This document shows positions 1-11,733 of a stretch of DNA of 64,000 bases, in pieces (position 1 is the stretch's first letter; each line of letters opens with the position of its first letter). The translations under genes and the position numbers were made by a program. Under the pieces are notes generated by a model. That model ran no database searches. It worked only from the letters and a program-made list of their open reading frames with translations, and was not told the origin of the DNA. Origin of the DNA: Ctena decussata. Its lineage: Eukaryota; Mollusca; Bivalvia; Lucinida; Lucinidae. The stretch spans positions 49,722,858-49,786,857 of the forward strand of contig OZ022503.1 of the NCBI GenBank assembly GCA_963989385.1. Reading direction: 5' to 3'.

Positions 1-1600
1 CATCAAGAATACTGCTATGCCCGTCAACAAAGAATGTCCTGATTAGCCTGCAAACATGTGCACAAGGCTAGGCCAGTCTTGTCCGCATAAACATACTTGT
101 GGATTTTCTCATTGCAAAGAGCAAATGTAAGTATTGATCAAAATCCTCCACGGAATCAATCAGGAAGCATAATAGTTATTTATACTGCAAATTCTCCAAG
201 TAGGCCTTAATTAACCCATATTAGGAATCCCCATACAGCAATAAACATACTTGGTCTGAGTAACGATTTGTACTTAAAGGTCTAATGGTAATAAGGTTTA
301 TGTGAGAACTTGATGGAATCGAAAAAGACTCTGTGCGCCATGTACATCACACAGATGTAGCAGAAAATAGCACTTTACTGCCAGTAAAAACAGCTAAGAC
401 ACATTTAGAAGCTAACTGGGACTGGCTGGCCAAAGCATCGTTAAGCTTAACAAAGTCATTAGAGAAGGGCTCATTTAGTCTTCTAGTACATGAAGACAGT
501 GTGCTAATATTTTTGCAGAAAAAAATTGAGAAGCTTTTGCATTGCAAAAGCTTCTCACATTTTTTTAGCAAAAAATGGCAGTCTCTGCATACAATATGTT
601 GGAATAAGTCTCTTTAAAAATTGAGAGGCAGTTTTTGGATACAATACAATTGAAAACATAATGTCTTATTAACTAACAACCAGGTTAGTTTTATTAAACA
701 CCATGGCCCTGATCATATGATATATCCCGCCAGGTTCACAGGGTGTTCATGACCATAGGGAAGACACTGATCAGTGTCAGTGTGATGCAAAAAATGATCA
801 TGACAAAAACTATATAGTCTGTAGGCATACATACACACACTCCATATGCCAGGGAGATATACAAAAGCCTTTATTTATACAAAGAAAATAATTTTAATCG
901 GCAAAGGTGAAAATTGTCCTGTCTGGTCAACCAACAACACAGAGACCATTCACATTTATCTCAGGCTTTAATCAGGCTTAATATCAAAGGACACAAAGAT
1001 AACTTGTTATATTTTTGAAAAGAATAAATTTTGATGCAGATGACAATTTCAGCAGACGGCAAAAAATAACCAGAATGCAATGGGCTAATGTACTCCTGTC
1101 CACGCACGCAAGCAGTCATACAGCCTTCAAGAGCAGGACTGACAAGAATTGACAATGGACGGACAAACTGCACCCCCTTTGCTGCAGCTACGGATACATT
1201 CCAATGAGGTGCTGGGGGAACGTTCTTACGAGACTTGAAATGTTTTGGACAGTACAGGCAGCTTTTCCCATCACTAAACCTTAAATTTCACTTCGAAAAG
1301 ATGGTATTTACACAGTCAAAAAGATTATAATGGTTTGTTGTTGATGGGTAATTGGAGCTTACCTGACCGTGACTCGATACAATTACACGCTTTGTGTCGA
1401 AAAGAATCATTTGAATGGCCGACCATGTCACTGACCTGGCCAAACGCCTTCACTATAAAATCGATTTAACTTCTCCAAACCTGCTTAAAAGATTTAAAGC
1501 CTGTTGTTTATTTTTACATATTTCATAAAAGCAAAGAAGATCATAACACAGCTGAGTGGGGTGAAGGACAGCTAACTGAAAGGGGACTATGAGGATATTA
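1..1600. other. No recognised gene; unassigned sequence
   Basis: I recognise no gene in this stretch. A 29-bp hairpin (GAGAAGCTTTTGC and its inverse) sits at 528-556 and recurs inside the MITE at 32020-32267. On the minus strand a frame is open from about 1290 to 961 with a cysteine pair (CLYCPKHFKS); donor-like GTAAG sites lie next to it near 1355-1365 and 1225. This could be a small exon cluster, but I know no family that matches and the acceptor sites are poor. Confidence 0.4.
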
Positions 1601-1800
1601 TGTTAGCCTTAAAGCCCTAAAGCAGCAGACGACAGTATTTTCTTCTGCAATAATGAAACAAAAACATTTCGTCCAAGCTATATCATACTGAGAATTCAAA
1701 GACTAGAGAGCAAATAGTGACGATCCAGATGAGGTGGTTCATTATGAGCCACCTCATCTGGATTGACGATGTTTGCAAATTAACTATTTAGCCCTGGATA
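1601..1800. repeat. Degenerate foldback MITE, GCCACCTCATCTGG family, copy 1
   Basis: The core is a hairpin of CCAGATGAGGTGG and its inverse around 1722-1763, flanked by CAAATAGTGACGATC and its rough inverse. The left flank (TTTCGTCCAAGCTATATCATACTGAGAATTC, in two parts) matches the better copies at 4830-5040 and 48447-48689. The ends are worn, so the limits are approximate. Confidence 0.6.
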
Positions 1801-1904
1801 TTAATTAAGGTGAATGGGTACATTTTCAGGGGATGAAACTCTGCCATTAGCTGGCCTGAACGAAAGTTCAGGAAGAGCTATTGTTGTCACCACGATGTCC
1901 ACGT

Positions 1905-2790
1905 CCGCATCCAGATTGGATGTTTTGGTTAAAGTTTTTTAAAGACCTATATCTCCTTTACCCATGGGTGGATTCTTCTGATACTTGCACTGTAGTTAGA
2001 TATTGGTCTAAAGTTTAACAGGGTACCACCCCCACCACACTCAGTGACCTTGATGTCAAGGTCATGGACTTAGAAAATTGGGAGTTTTTTTGGACTGGAT
2101 GTTTTGGTTAAAGTTTTATAAAGCCCAATATCTCCTTAATCCATGGATGGATTCCTTTGATACTTGCACTGAAGTTAGATATTGGTCTAAAGTTTTTGCA
2201 GGTACTACCCCCACTCCCCTCAGTGACCTTAATGTCAAGGTCATGGACTTAGAAAATTGTCTTTTTATTAATTGGATGTTTTGGTTAAAGTTTTTTAAAG
2301 ACACATATCTCCTGAACCCATAGATGAATTCTTTTTATATTTGCACTGTAGTTAGATCTACAGAGTTCTACCCCAACCCCGCTCAGTGACCTTGATGTCA
2401 AGGTCAGGGAGTTAGGAAATTTTTGTCTTTATTAAAGTTTTGTAATTGCTTACTGATTCATAATGCCTTGCAGAGATTTAGTTTATACTTGAACTGATGT
2501 TAGACACTTTTTTGAGTTTTCACAAAACACCTTATACTTACCCCACTGGATGACCTTGAAATCAAGGTCATCGACTTAGAATTTTATCTTAAAGATTTTG
2601 GTTAAAGTTTTATATTTATAAATTTCACAGTGCCACGATGATGGACTCAGTTGATACTAATACTTGGACTGATGTTAGATAATGGTCCAGGGTTTTGATA
2701 CATCCTAGCCCCCTCCCCCCCTACCCCTTTTTTTTTACCTAAAGCTCATGGACTTTGAAATTTCATTTCATTTATTTATTTTAATTTTAT
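1905..2790. repeat. Decaying tandem repeat, about 177-179 bp unit
   Basis: Units begin at GGATGTTTTGGTTAAAGTTT near 1918, 2097 and 2274 (spacing 179 and 177 bp), followed by two more diverged copies to about 2790. Each unit carries a TGACCTTGATGTCAAGGTCA-type palindrome (2045-2064, 2224-2243, 2387-2406, 2551-2570). Short open frames here repeat the same residues on both strands and are by-products of the repeat. Confidence 0.85.
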
Positions 2791-2857
2791 TTTAAGACTT
2801 ATTTCTGAGATAGCTTTTTTTTATTTATGTGTTTTCATTATGGACACACTTGCCTGA

Positions 2858-3021
2858 GTGAGTGAGTGAACTCGGGTTTAACGTCCCACCAACAACGAGG
2901 TCATATGGAGACGGGACCTAGGTTTAAAGTCTCATCCGAAAGACCGGAGAAGCGGGGGATCGATCTTGCGATCCCTGGATTGGTAGTCCGGAGTGTTATC
3001 CACTACACTACAGCCGCTCCT
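2858..3021 (-). mobile_element. tRNA-derived SINE, 164 bp, with 14-bp target duplication
   Basis: The element is flanked by a perfect direct repeat ACACACTTGCCTGA at 2844-2857 and 3022-3035. On the minus strand the right end reads as a tRNA-like head: an A-box-like GTAGTGTAGTGGATAAC, then a degenerate B box GATCGATCCC. The other end is a GAGT tail repeat (2858-2868). Length, head, tail and duplication all fit a SINE. Confidence 0.85.
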
Positions 3022-3309
3022 ACACACTTGCCTGAAGTTATATGCATAGCAGTCCACACTACCATAGCGGCTGTGTGAGGGGAAAGTACCAATTCAGGCG
3101 AGCTATGCTGTCAGGCGACAGCTCTTGTTTTTATTTTGCTTCTCTTCTAGTGAGGGTCACCCGCATCTTTTCATGTTTATATATGACCTTTCTGTGTAAG
3201 TTTGAGGCTTATCATAAACCATGTACTGGTAAAAAAAATTGAATATGAAACGCATACTGTACATAACTAGAATTCTGCGGAATGCAGTGTCTCGCTACGA
3301 TAGTCTAAT

Positions 3310-3450
3310 TCCACAAATTGTCACAAAGAGCTAAACCAGAAAATCCGCTGTATGTTTGCCCTGCCACTGACAACAACAATGCCACCAGAAAAGTATTACC
3401 TATGTTTTGTTTCTGCTTGTTGCAGGTGAGACAAAAACTCAAAGTATTCA
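3310..3450. repeat. Dispersed repeat fragment sharing sequence with 48170-48310
   Basis: This stretch and 48230-48300 share GCTAAACCAGAAA and TTTCTGCTTGTTGCAGGTGA-type sequence in the same order. Both give short open frames with similar residues, so they are copies of one unnamed repeat and not two genes. Confidence 0.45.
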
Positions 3451-3824
3451 GAGAGATAGGTTTTGTGCAAACAGTGCATACCCAAAGGAGTAGTCTACAC
3501 TGTTTGCCATTATACCATCCACATCTTTTGACCGCATTATACTGCATTGTAAAACCAAACTGTTCCATTTTTACCACAATTATGATGATTATTATAGATT
3601 TCCCAATTTTCAGAATTGTTGGGTACACCAGATTTTTTCATTGATATTATTCAATCCATTGAACATAAGGTATTTATGGGTTTTTAATAAATTTGTTCCT
3701 AAGCTTTCAATAATAGATTTTAAGATGTTTAAGAAGCACAGACATGACTGATCATAGATTAAAACCATAAAAATAGAAATTTTGAGATTTTTCAAATTTT
3801 TGAAGTTTTAATTGTGTCCATGAT

Positions 3825-4330
3825 TTGTATGATCCTGTGGGAACTTCTATATCTGACTCTTCTTGTGTCAATTGTGTGCTAGCTAGAATGATAGAGACTG
3901 CCTTTCTGTATGCCTTTGAGTCCTGGACCTTGACAGAAGTAGAGAAACGAATATTCATCGCTGAGATGAGAGCAGCTGTCACTGAGAACATATCATACAG
4001 TCCGACCACTTGATATAAACAGGATGTTTCCAGGAAGATCCAAGCAGCCACTGGAGGATATGACTGTCAAGAAACAGAAACTTAGGTGATTTGGCCACAT
4101 CTCAAGGTCGTCTGGCTCAGCAAAGACCATTCTACAGGCCACAGTCAAAGGAAAGTTAAGAGGAAGAGGCAGACAGAAGAACAGGTGCTGGGAAGACAAT
4201 ATTACAAACTAAACAGACATGGAATAAGCCAGCACACTAAAGGCTGCTGAAAACAGGATGAGGTGAAAAAGGATTGCTGTAATTTTAGTCGTCTTTGGTG
4301 CCCCAAATACCCGGAAAAGTTATGGGATAG
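3825..4330 (+). pseudogene. Non-LTR retrotransposon reverse transcriptase, C-terminal remnant
   Basis: Reading forward and switching frames recovers the end of an RTE-like endonuclease/reverse transcriptase of the kind common in marine invertebrates: SWTLTEVEKR near 3920, RKIQAATGGYD near 4032, then in another frame FGHISRSSGSAKTILQATVKG from about 4090 and RGRGRQKNRCWEDNI near 4160. Stops (4011, about 4087) and at least one frameshift near 4060 break it. Only the C-terminal part, downstream of the catalytic palm, is present, as in 5'-truncated LINE copies. A second remnant of the same group is at 60125-60280 on the other strand. The clade name is from memory of motif style and could be wrong; that it is a LINE end is much firmer. 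Confidence 0.75.
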
Positions 4331-4829
4331 ACTACTCAGAGTATACTAGATTAGACCACAGGGTTGTTGAATATAAGTGCAGGCACTAATAGTCCTGATC
4401 CTCTGACATTACATTTCGCTTCAACAGACGTAGCGATGTAAGAAGCTACGGAGGGCCCTGTGTACAGGTCTACAGGCACTAACAGCCAATATCTCTGGCA
4501 AAATTAACATTATGGTCCTGGGTAAATCGCATTGCACTCGAAAGCAAAATACATGTATTCAGTCAGAAAGATGGGTCTGTTGTTCATTCAGGAAGATGGG
4601 TCTGTTGTACCAGGGTAAGTCCACATATATTTTACAATTTTCACTTTCATTTTTGAAATAAATAGAACAGAAATAGTAAAGGATTTAGGATGACAAAATT
4701 ATTCTGCATGATATATAAAAAAGCTTTTTTCGACCACAATGTGCAAGGAGCTGAAAAATAAGCATACAGGTAAATCTGTAACAAGGTCATCATTTGATGA
4801 TAAATATGTCACTTTCATACCGCAAACAT

Positions 4830-5040
4830 TTAACCCTTAATGCGCCAAAAAGCAGATGACAAAATTTACGTTTGCAGAATTTCAAAAAATGTTTTGTCCA
4901 AGCGATATCATATTGAGAATTTGAACACTAGAGGGCAAACAGTGTAGATTCAGATGAGGTGGCTCATTATGAGCCACCTCATCTGGATCTACACTGTTTG
5001 CCAATTCAACAATTTTAATTTTTGAGGCTTTAAGGGTTAA
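4830..5040. mobile_element. Foldback MITE with TTAACCCTTAA ends, copy 2
   Basis: The element starts TTAACCCTTAA and ends TTAAGGGTTAA, with a central hairpin of GATGAGGTGGCTCAT and its inverse flanked by GGCAAACAGTGTAGAT and its inverse. It is the cleanest copy of the family also seen at 1601-1800 and 48447-48689. Confidence 0.8.
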
Positions 5041-5913
5041 ATTAACATTCAATTTCCCCATGAGTCACTGTAAGACTGAAACAGAAGCTGCGTTTGACAA
5101 GGTTTCTCATGTTATCCCAGTGGGTATTTAAACTGAAAGAAGAAAGTCCTTGGATGAGTCAGTCTTTCAATATTGTATAGTATGAAACCGAAACTGAACT
5201 TTTGAAACAAAAATTAATGGTTTTTAGGTGTCCCATTATAAGACATTAGGGTGTGCTTCAAATAATTCCTCTGTTCAAAACCAAATTTCAAATGTACATC
5301 CCGCATAATATGCAGTCAATTCCTTGAGGAGAAAAAATACAATCTTCAAAATCTGTCATAGAAAGGGTAGCTGAAAATACTATTTCAAAGAAGGTCCAAG
5401 TGTTTTGTAAATACCTTTTCATATGATACATCTGGGAGGTATAGTCCAAACAAATATTGATATAAACCAATAAGCTTTGGAATATGGTGACTTTAACACC
5501 TGTCACAATAACATGACAATTAAAGAAAACCTGATTGAGTAAATATACATCAAACTTTCACATCAGGTCTCCCTGCTCTGGGCAGGTAAACATTATTATT
5601 GACTGTGTAACAAGGCAGCTCAGGGTAGTCCTGGGCCAAAATTGGCTACTGAATAATACAGCAGCCAACATATTTTCTATTTGCCTAATTTTATTGAAGC
5701 CTTTTATAATAAACAGAAATATATTAAAACTGCATGGGCTGATTGCTAAGATCCAATTTAAAATTAATCATTTTTGAAATTATGGGCTTACAGAACTCAG
5801 GTCTGAGTTACTGTCTCTTTACTTCCCATCTGTATAAGTGCAAACTGGCCAATGGTACTTTTCAGTAGACTCAAGGTACATTAAACTAGCATGGCCAGTG
5901 ACAATGGTGCAGA
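5041..5913. other. No recognised gene or repeat
   Basis: AT-rich sequence. Short open frames up to 80 codons show no family I know and no splice context. Confidence 0.4.
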
Positions 5914-6361
5914 CTCACACAGGGATAAAGACTAACAGGGGCCCAGTAGCCCACAGCCCTTAAATTTTGGGCTGGGCCCCTGAAATTTTGGAGAAATAGT
6001 CCATACCCCTAGTGTTAAATTTTGAATTTTGGCAGTGTGGGTCCCTAAGTCGAAATTGTTAGTCTTTATCCCTGTTCACAGCGGGTAGGTGGCAATGGAA
6101 AACGCTCATGCAGTTAACGAACGCGGACCAAAAAACCATTAGAAACAGCCTTTTCTATTGCAAATTGGCAACAATTTGCAATCGAAAACGCTGTTTCTAA
6201 TGGTTTTTGATTAACGAACGCGGACCAAAAAACCATTAGAAACAGCCTTTTCTATTGCAAATTGGCAACAATTTGCAATCGAAAACGCTGTTTCTAATGG
6301 TTTTTGATCCGCGTTAATCGATTGCAAAGAGCGTTTTCGATTGCAGCCTACCCGTTGTGAG
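5914..6361. mobile_element. Foldback MITE B with internal 97-bp tandem duplication, split by MITE A
   Basis: The terminal inverted repeats read CTCACAGCGGGTAGG (left, once MITE A is discounted) and CCTACCCGTTGTGAG (right end 6361), continuing inward through GAAAACGCTC. The interior is two identical 97-bp units, 6114-6210 and 6211-6307. Each unit is itself a hairpin (ACCATTAGAAACAG against CTGTTTCTAATGGT). The left terminus is interrupted by MITE A at 5919-6075. Confidence 0.85.
5919..6075. mobile_element. MITE A inserted into MITE B, 4-bp target duplication
   Basis: The ends are ACAGGGATAAAGACTAACA and its inverse TGTTAGTCTTTATCCCTGT. TCAC is duplicated at 5915-5918 and 6076-6079; removing the insert and one TCAC restores the left end of MITE B to match its right end. 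The interior carries GGGGCCCAGTAGCCC. Confidence 0.85.
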
Positions 6362-7019
6362 ACTGTGCAAACTGGCATTGGTCAGTAGGAAGGGACAAAC
6401 TTGCTGAATGTGCAAACCTGCATCAGGCCAGTGCTACTTTCTGCAAGGTGCATTTGCATTGCAAATGGGCAATCAAAATTCCAGTACTGCGGCCAAGCAA
6501 GTTTTCACCTAGGCAGGTTTTGAACTTCCTACTGGAAAGTACCTGAAGGTGCAAACTTGCATGACCTGTGGTAGTTCCAGTAGGCTAGCCAACTCAAATG
6601 ATGTTCTCATGTCATTGTCTGTAACTGGCATAATATTAAACCTAGACTGGACTCAGACAATGGACTGGTCCCTGAGTCCAAAGTCCAGTCCAGGTTTTAC
6701 ATTAGGCCAACAAAATGGACTAAAGCAGACAATTGTAATTGGTTTTCATTTCACAGCACTAAACCCAAAATCCTTATCAATTTAAATCTCCAGACTACAC
6801 CAGAAAGCTTTTAATTTCAACAGCACCATGACATTAAAACAGACATTTCCTCCTGACAAACAGTTCAAAGTCCCTCAAAGGGAACAATGTTGAACAGTGA
6901 ACACTCATATCTGACAGCTAATCTGTATAAATTAAGGATTTTTGATATTCTACAATGACATGGACAGACGCACAGTGTCCCGTACTGCGGGAGTAGATAT
7001 ATTCTGCTGCAGTGCAGGG

Positions 7020-7276
7020 TTGGTTGGTTAGTTGATTTGATGCTTAACGTCAACGGTAAACAACTAAGGTCATGTCGGGACGGTCAGTCAACCTAACCAC
7101 ACTATTCCTGGGCAGGCTTAGACCTCCTAAGCAGTTAACCAGTACTAAGTGCACATACTTTCGCCAGTAACTGACAACTGCCCTTCTTGAATCAGCGGAA
7201 GGAGAAATGAAAGTATGTGGCCAGACCGGGATTCGAACCCAGGACCTCTGACTTACGAGTCAGGTGCCCTACCGAT
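7020..7276 (-). mobile_element. tRNA-derived SINE, 257 bp, with 12-bp target duplication
   Basis: TGCAGTGCAGGG is duplicated exactly at 7008-7019 and 7277-7288. The minus strand begins with a tRNA-like head: GCAATCGGTAGGGCACCTGA (A box), an anticodon stem-loop CTGACTCGTAAGTCAG (threonine-like CGT), then GGTTCGAATCC (perfect B box). The far end is a GGTT/AACC tail. A diverged copy is at 14305-14570. It is not a tRNA gene: the acceptor stem does not close. Confidence 0.9.
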
Positions 7277-7432
7277 TGCAGTGCAGGGGAAACATTGTTA
7301 GAATAGTTGAAATACTACTACTTCTACAATAACTCAGGTTAGTTAAAAGCATGCACAATGCCAATGAAGAAGCTCATGCAGACAGTGCAATATCAAAGGC
7401 AGATCTATCTGTCCCCTCTTCAAACAAGAGGG

Positions 7433-8787
7433 CCATGATGGCCCTGGATCGCTCACCTGAATATCCTGTGAACTTAACCTCAGAGACATCCATATGACTG
7501 ACAGAGTTTCACAAAGATTAAATGGAAAATGAACCCTTTATTGTGTACCTAAGGTTTTTTATAAGATTTAACCTAATGACCTAGATTTTGACCCTACATG
7601 ACCCAGTTCCAAACCTGGTCTAGATTTCTTGGATATGAACATTCTGGCAAAGTTATCAAAACTGTGCCTTCTAGAGTGTACACAATGTTTTCTAAGGTTT
7701 AACCTAGTGACCTACTTTTTGACCCAACATGACCAAGTTGCACCCTTGGTCCAGATTCGATGGAGACAAACATTCTGACAAAGTCTCATGAAGATTAGAA
7801 CAAAACTGTGTCCTCAAAAGCGTTCACACTGTTTTTCTAAGAACTGACCTAGTGACCTAGTTTTTGACCTGACATGGCCCAGTTTCAAATCTGGTATAAA
7901 TTTCATGAAAGTAAACATTCTGACAATGTTTCACGTAGATAGGATCATAACTGTGCCCTCTAGAGTGTACATGAGGTTTTTCTAATATTTGACCTAGTGA
8001 CCTAGTTTTTGACCCCACAAGACTCAGATTCAAATTTGGCCTAGATTTTATATAAATAAACATTCTGACAAAGTTTCATGAAGATTGGATCATAACTGTG
8101 CCCTCTAGAGTGTGCACAAGGTTTTTCTAAGATTTGACCCAGTGACCTAGTTTTTGACCCCACATGACCCAGTTTCGAAGATGGTCTAGATTTCATTAAG
8201 ATAAACATTCTGACAAAGTTTCATGATGATTGGATCATAACTGTGCCCTCTGTGCCATTCTAAGATTTATTTCTATTTTCAGCTCTGGCGGCCATATTGT
8301 TCAGCGGAGCGGAACCGTTTGAGCAATTTTGGTAGAGGGTGTCCTAAAGAACATTTTTGTGAAATTATTTTAAAATCGGCCCAGCAGTTTTGGAGGAGAA
8401 GTCGTTTAAAGGTTTTTCTATTTTTAGCTCTGGCGGCCATATTGTTCAGCGGAGCAGAACCGTTTGAGCAATTTTGATAGAGGGTCTCCTAAGGAACATT
8501 TCTGTGAAATTATTTCAAAATCTGCCCAGCAGTTTTGGAGAAGTTGTTTAAAGGTTTTTCTATTTTTAGCTCTGGCGGCCATATTGTTCAGCGGAGCGGA
8601 ACCATTTGAGCAATTTTGGTAGAGAGTCCCCCAAGGAACATTTCTGTGAAATTATTTTGAAATCCGGCTAGCAGTTTTGGAGAAGAAGTTGTTTAAAGCA
8701 AAAGTTGACGCCGGACGCACGACCGGACGCCGGACAAAGACCGATCACAATACCTCACCTTGAGCACTTCATGCTCAGGTGAGCTAA
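7433..8787 (+). mobile_element. Tandem-array element H1 (Helitron/HINE-like, non-autonomous)
   Basis: The left end is AACAAGAGGGCCATGATGGC with a GGGCC hairpin, then CGCTCACCTGA. The right end is a GAGCA/TGCTC hairpin, then AGGTGAGCTAA. Inside are about five units of roughly 175 bp (GACCTAGTTTTTGACCC, AAGTTTCATGAAGATTGGAT), then three units of roughly 148 bp that start CTCTGGCGGCCATATTG, then a GACGCCGGACG run before the right hairpin. No coding. Subterminal inverted repeats, a 3' hairpin and a CTAA end fit non-autonomous Helitron/Helentron elements; this class is inferred. Confidence 0.75.
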
Positions 8788-8892
8788 AAAGATGAGTGAT
8801 AAAGCACTTTTTCACCTGAAATGGCCAATGCACCATACTCTCTTTTAATATTCATTGATTCTAATTTGGAACTATATCATGGAGTGTTTTAT

Positions 8893-8970
8893 AAATCTGT
8901 TGGCAAACAGTGTAGACCCAGATCAGACTGCTCAGTCTGATCTGGGTCTACACTGTTTGCCAACAGATTT
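8893..8970. repeat. Hairpin MITE core, GGCAAACAGTGTAGACC family
   Basis: A 78-bp near-perfect palindrome: AAATCTGTTGGCAAACAGTG, CCCAGATCAGACTG and their inverses. Related hairpins are at 30487-30550, 42957-43026 and 45648-45716, with half a copy at 37862-37895. Confidence 0.85.
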
Positions 8971-10063
8971 CTGTTTTAATATTTACCATTATTATGGTAT
9001 TGGAATATAACAAGGCTAAAGGTCATAAACCCTCAACATGAGGTCTATTTCAACAAGAGAATTCCACCAATGGAGACATGTTCCCTCTTAAATGACAAGC
9101 AAGTAATGACAGTTATTATCAACCATAATGATCTATCAAAATACCAATGGTCCTCTTTATGGCAACCATAAAATGCATCAAAGCAAATCACCCTATAACC
9201 GTTTTGAACACCTTCCACATGTTTGAAGACAATTACTTCTAAACAGGCAGGTCAAACCAAAGACACAGACAGCCAGGTCAAACAGAAGGGTTAAAAGTGG
9301 GAAGACCATACTAGCCGGTGTATTCTGGTGACCTTGACTTCGTGTCAGGCAGTAAGATAGCAGATTATGTCAGATATATAATGTTTGCAATCATTAAAAT
9401 TATTAATATCTATAAATTACATGTATACAAAAAGTTCTGAGATACACTCTGTTACAACTACTTGCAAACTCAGGCATACCAGCTGTTTTAAACATAAATA
9501 TATCTAGATCTCTTTCCACCAATCTTTCACCTTTTGCAACAAAATCAAACTTTAAGACTTCCACAGCATAAAAACTGATCTTATCATTTTTTATTATTAG
9601 ATAATTATTTGAATGGGAACAATCAAAGTCAGATCTATAGGATAATTTTCTATAGATCTATAAAATTATTACATATTTACATGTAATTATGAATTGAGCT
9701 GTCTTGCTATGGGCCGTCACCTTGATCTCGAGATAATGTCATACCTTTTTGACAACAAAACTACTGGGTGTAAACGATGGAAAATATGGACTGAATCTCT
9801 TTTAAATCTTTGACCTACTGTGGTTATTTGAACTTCTAATTGTGTCTCCTGCCATCCTGGTTTTATCTGACAACCACTTACATGTTGTGAACTTGTTACT
9901 CAAAATATTTTTCTACAACAATATGATCATCTAGAAAAGCTAGAAAAGTTAATCTTATCCAGAGGTTCAAGTGACATCATCATGATAAGTTTCTAATTTA
10001 ATGACAGTCAATATACCAAGTATGCAAACAAGCACTCAAAGACTTCTGCCTTGCAGTACCATG
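8971..10063. other. No recognised gene or repeat
   Basis: AT-rich sequence with no usable open frame or clear repeat structure. Confidence 0.4.
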
Positions 10064-10262
10064 TACAGTAGAATTTCAATGGCTCGAAGTCTGCTGGCTC
10101 GTTTACCCTGCCTGCATGGCTAGAACTCATTCCCGGGTCCCTTGACCACAGTCCTAGCATTATAATTCATATGGAAATTAACCCTGAATGGCTAGAACTA
10201 CCTTTGGCTGAAACTAATTTTCATGGTCAGAAGCCTTTTTGAGCCATTAAAGTTCTACTGTA
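10064..10262. mobile_element. TACAGTAGAA MITE, mariner-like, copy 1
   Basis: The left end TACAGTAGAATTTCAATGGC pairs with the right end GCCATTAAAGTTCTACTGTA. The TA at the extreme ends fits Tc1/mariner-type TA target sites. A second copy lies at 31635-31814. Confidence 0.8.
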
Positions 10263-11733
10263 AAGATGATTAATGAACAGATTACTGATTAAAAGATTCC
10301 AGTGCCTTTCCAGAACAGAACAGAAAAGAACATTGCTGATCAAGGTCACATGAATAGAAAATTATTTTAAAACCTAAGATTAATGCCAATGCACAAGATA
10401 GTTTGCGCAACTGGAAAACTCCATCTACAGGCACTTCCCAACCCATTAAAACAGGCATGCATTATCTACCCATACAAAAATGTGTACGTACACAGAAGTC
10501 ATCCACTAATAGATACTATTACAAGAACCAGTGAACACTTTAAACCTCCTTTTGTAGTGTTTTATCTTAAACCAATCTTGTATAACCATTAAAGTAAGCT
10601 GGACAAAGAAATTCTCCTTGTCAAATCCCCATGAATTGTTTAAAGTTATTAAGTGGCAACAATAAAATGCAACAGGATCTTCAAAATCACACTTGTAATG
10701 AATTAATAGATAAGTTTGATGATATTTTTCCTGTCCTAGCTCATACTCATATAAATATCAGGACATGGTGGTGGTGGTGGTTTGTCATTTTGATATGTTA
10801 TAGCAAAAAAAAAAAAAAAAAGATTGAGCAATATGGGAACAAGTGAGATTTGTTTTGAAACCCCATGCAATAAAGTAAATAAACCTTTTTTATCTTTCTT
10901 TCCAGTCATCCACTTCTCTGTTTGCCATTAACATTATTAAAGCTTTACATACAGTCTGTGTTTACTGTAAGAGCCTTTTTCTTCCTTGTATATAGCATAA
11001 ATAGGTGCCATGGTACCTGTATCTAGGTATAAAATCGAAAGATCACAATGGTCAGGTGACCCATTAGTGACATGAGATCAAAGACCTATCAATAATTAGG
11101 TGTCTCTGTCATGACATAAAAGTGTTTCTTATACTTCTGTCTCTTTGTATCAATTAGTAGCAATTAGTATTCATTTATTCTGCCCTGACATACCTATGAT
11201 AATGACCCCTGAAATACAACTACCTGTACAGGTATGAAAGTGAAAATAGGACATCTTTCTTACTCTTGTCATCCACATGATTACATTATTACTAGTGGTA
11301 AAGCCTGGTTGTCAAGTGGTTTTTGAGGTTTTATATTTTTATACATTTTTGTGAATAAGCTGGGATTTCCAGAATATGATAGAAAATACATATATTGACA
11401 AAATGACTATTTATAAGTCCTGCAGTGTACATATTGCTCTGCAACCCTAATTACCATTATCTTATGTTAGACTCCTCATTAGAGCTTTCTCAAACGCATA
11501 TACACCATGATCCCAACATTATAACAATCATGCCAAGAAAGTTCTAATGGGGGTTGAGAACAAAATAATGTTTAATGTGAGGAATGAGAAAATATGTCCA
11601 AAGCTATTAATAAATATTTCCCTTTTCCAGGACTGTGCTGGTGAAGCAATCATAGTGTAGGAAATACATACATGAGAAATCTATCAACCCCCACAAGCAG
11701 TTTGTGCTTGCTCACCTAATGACATGAGTTATA
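10263..11733. other. No recognised gene; simple sequence only
   Basis: It holds a GGT run at 10766-10782, an A18 tract near 10806 and AT-rich sequence. Short open frames have no recognisable content. Confidence 0.4.

Noticed and set aside
333..617. 94-codon plus-strand frame at the left edge
   Set aside because: It ends inside a hairpin shared with a MITE, has an equally open frame on the other strand, and matches no family I know.
7200..7276. Possible tRNA-Thr gene
   Set aside because: The A and B boxes and anticodon loop look right, but the acceptor stem does not close and the whole 257-bp unit has target duplications, so it is a SINE head.
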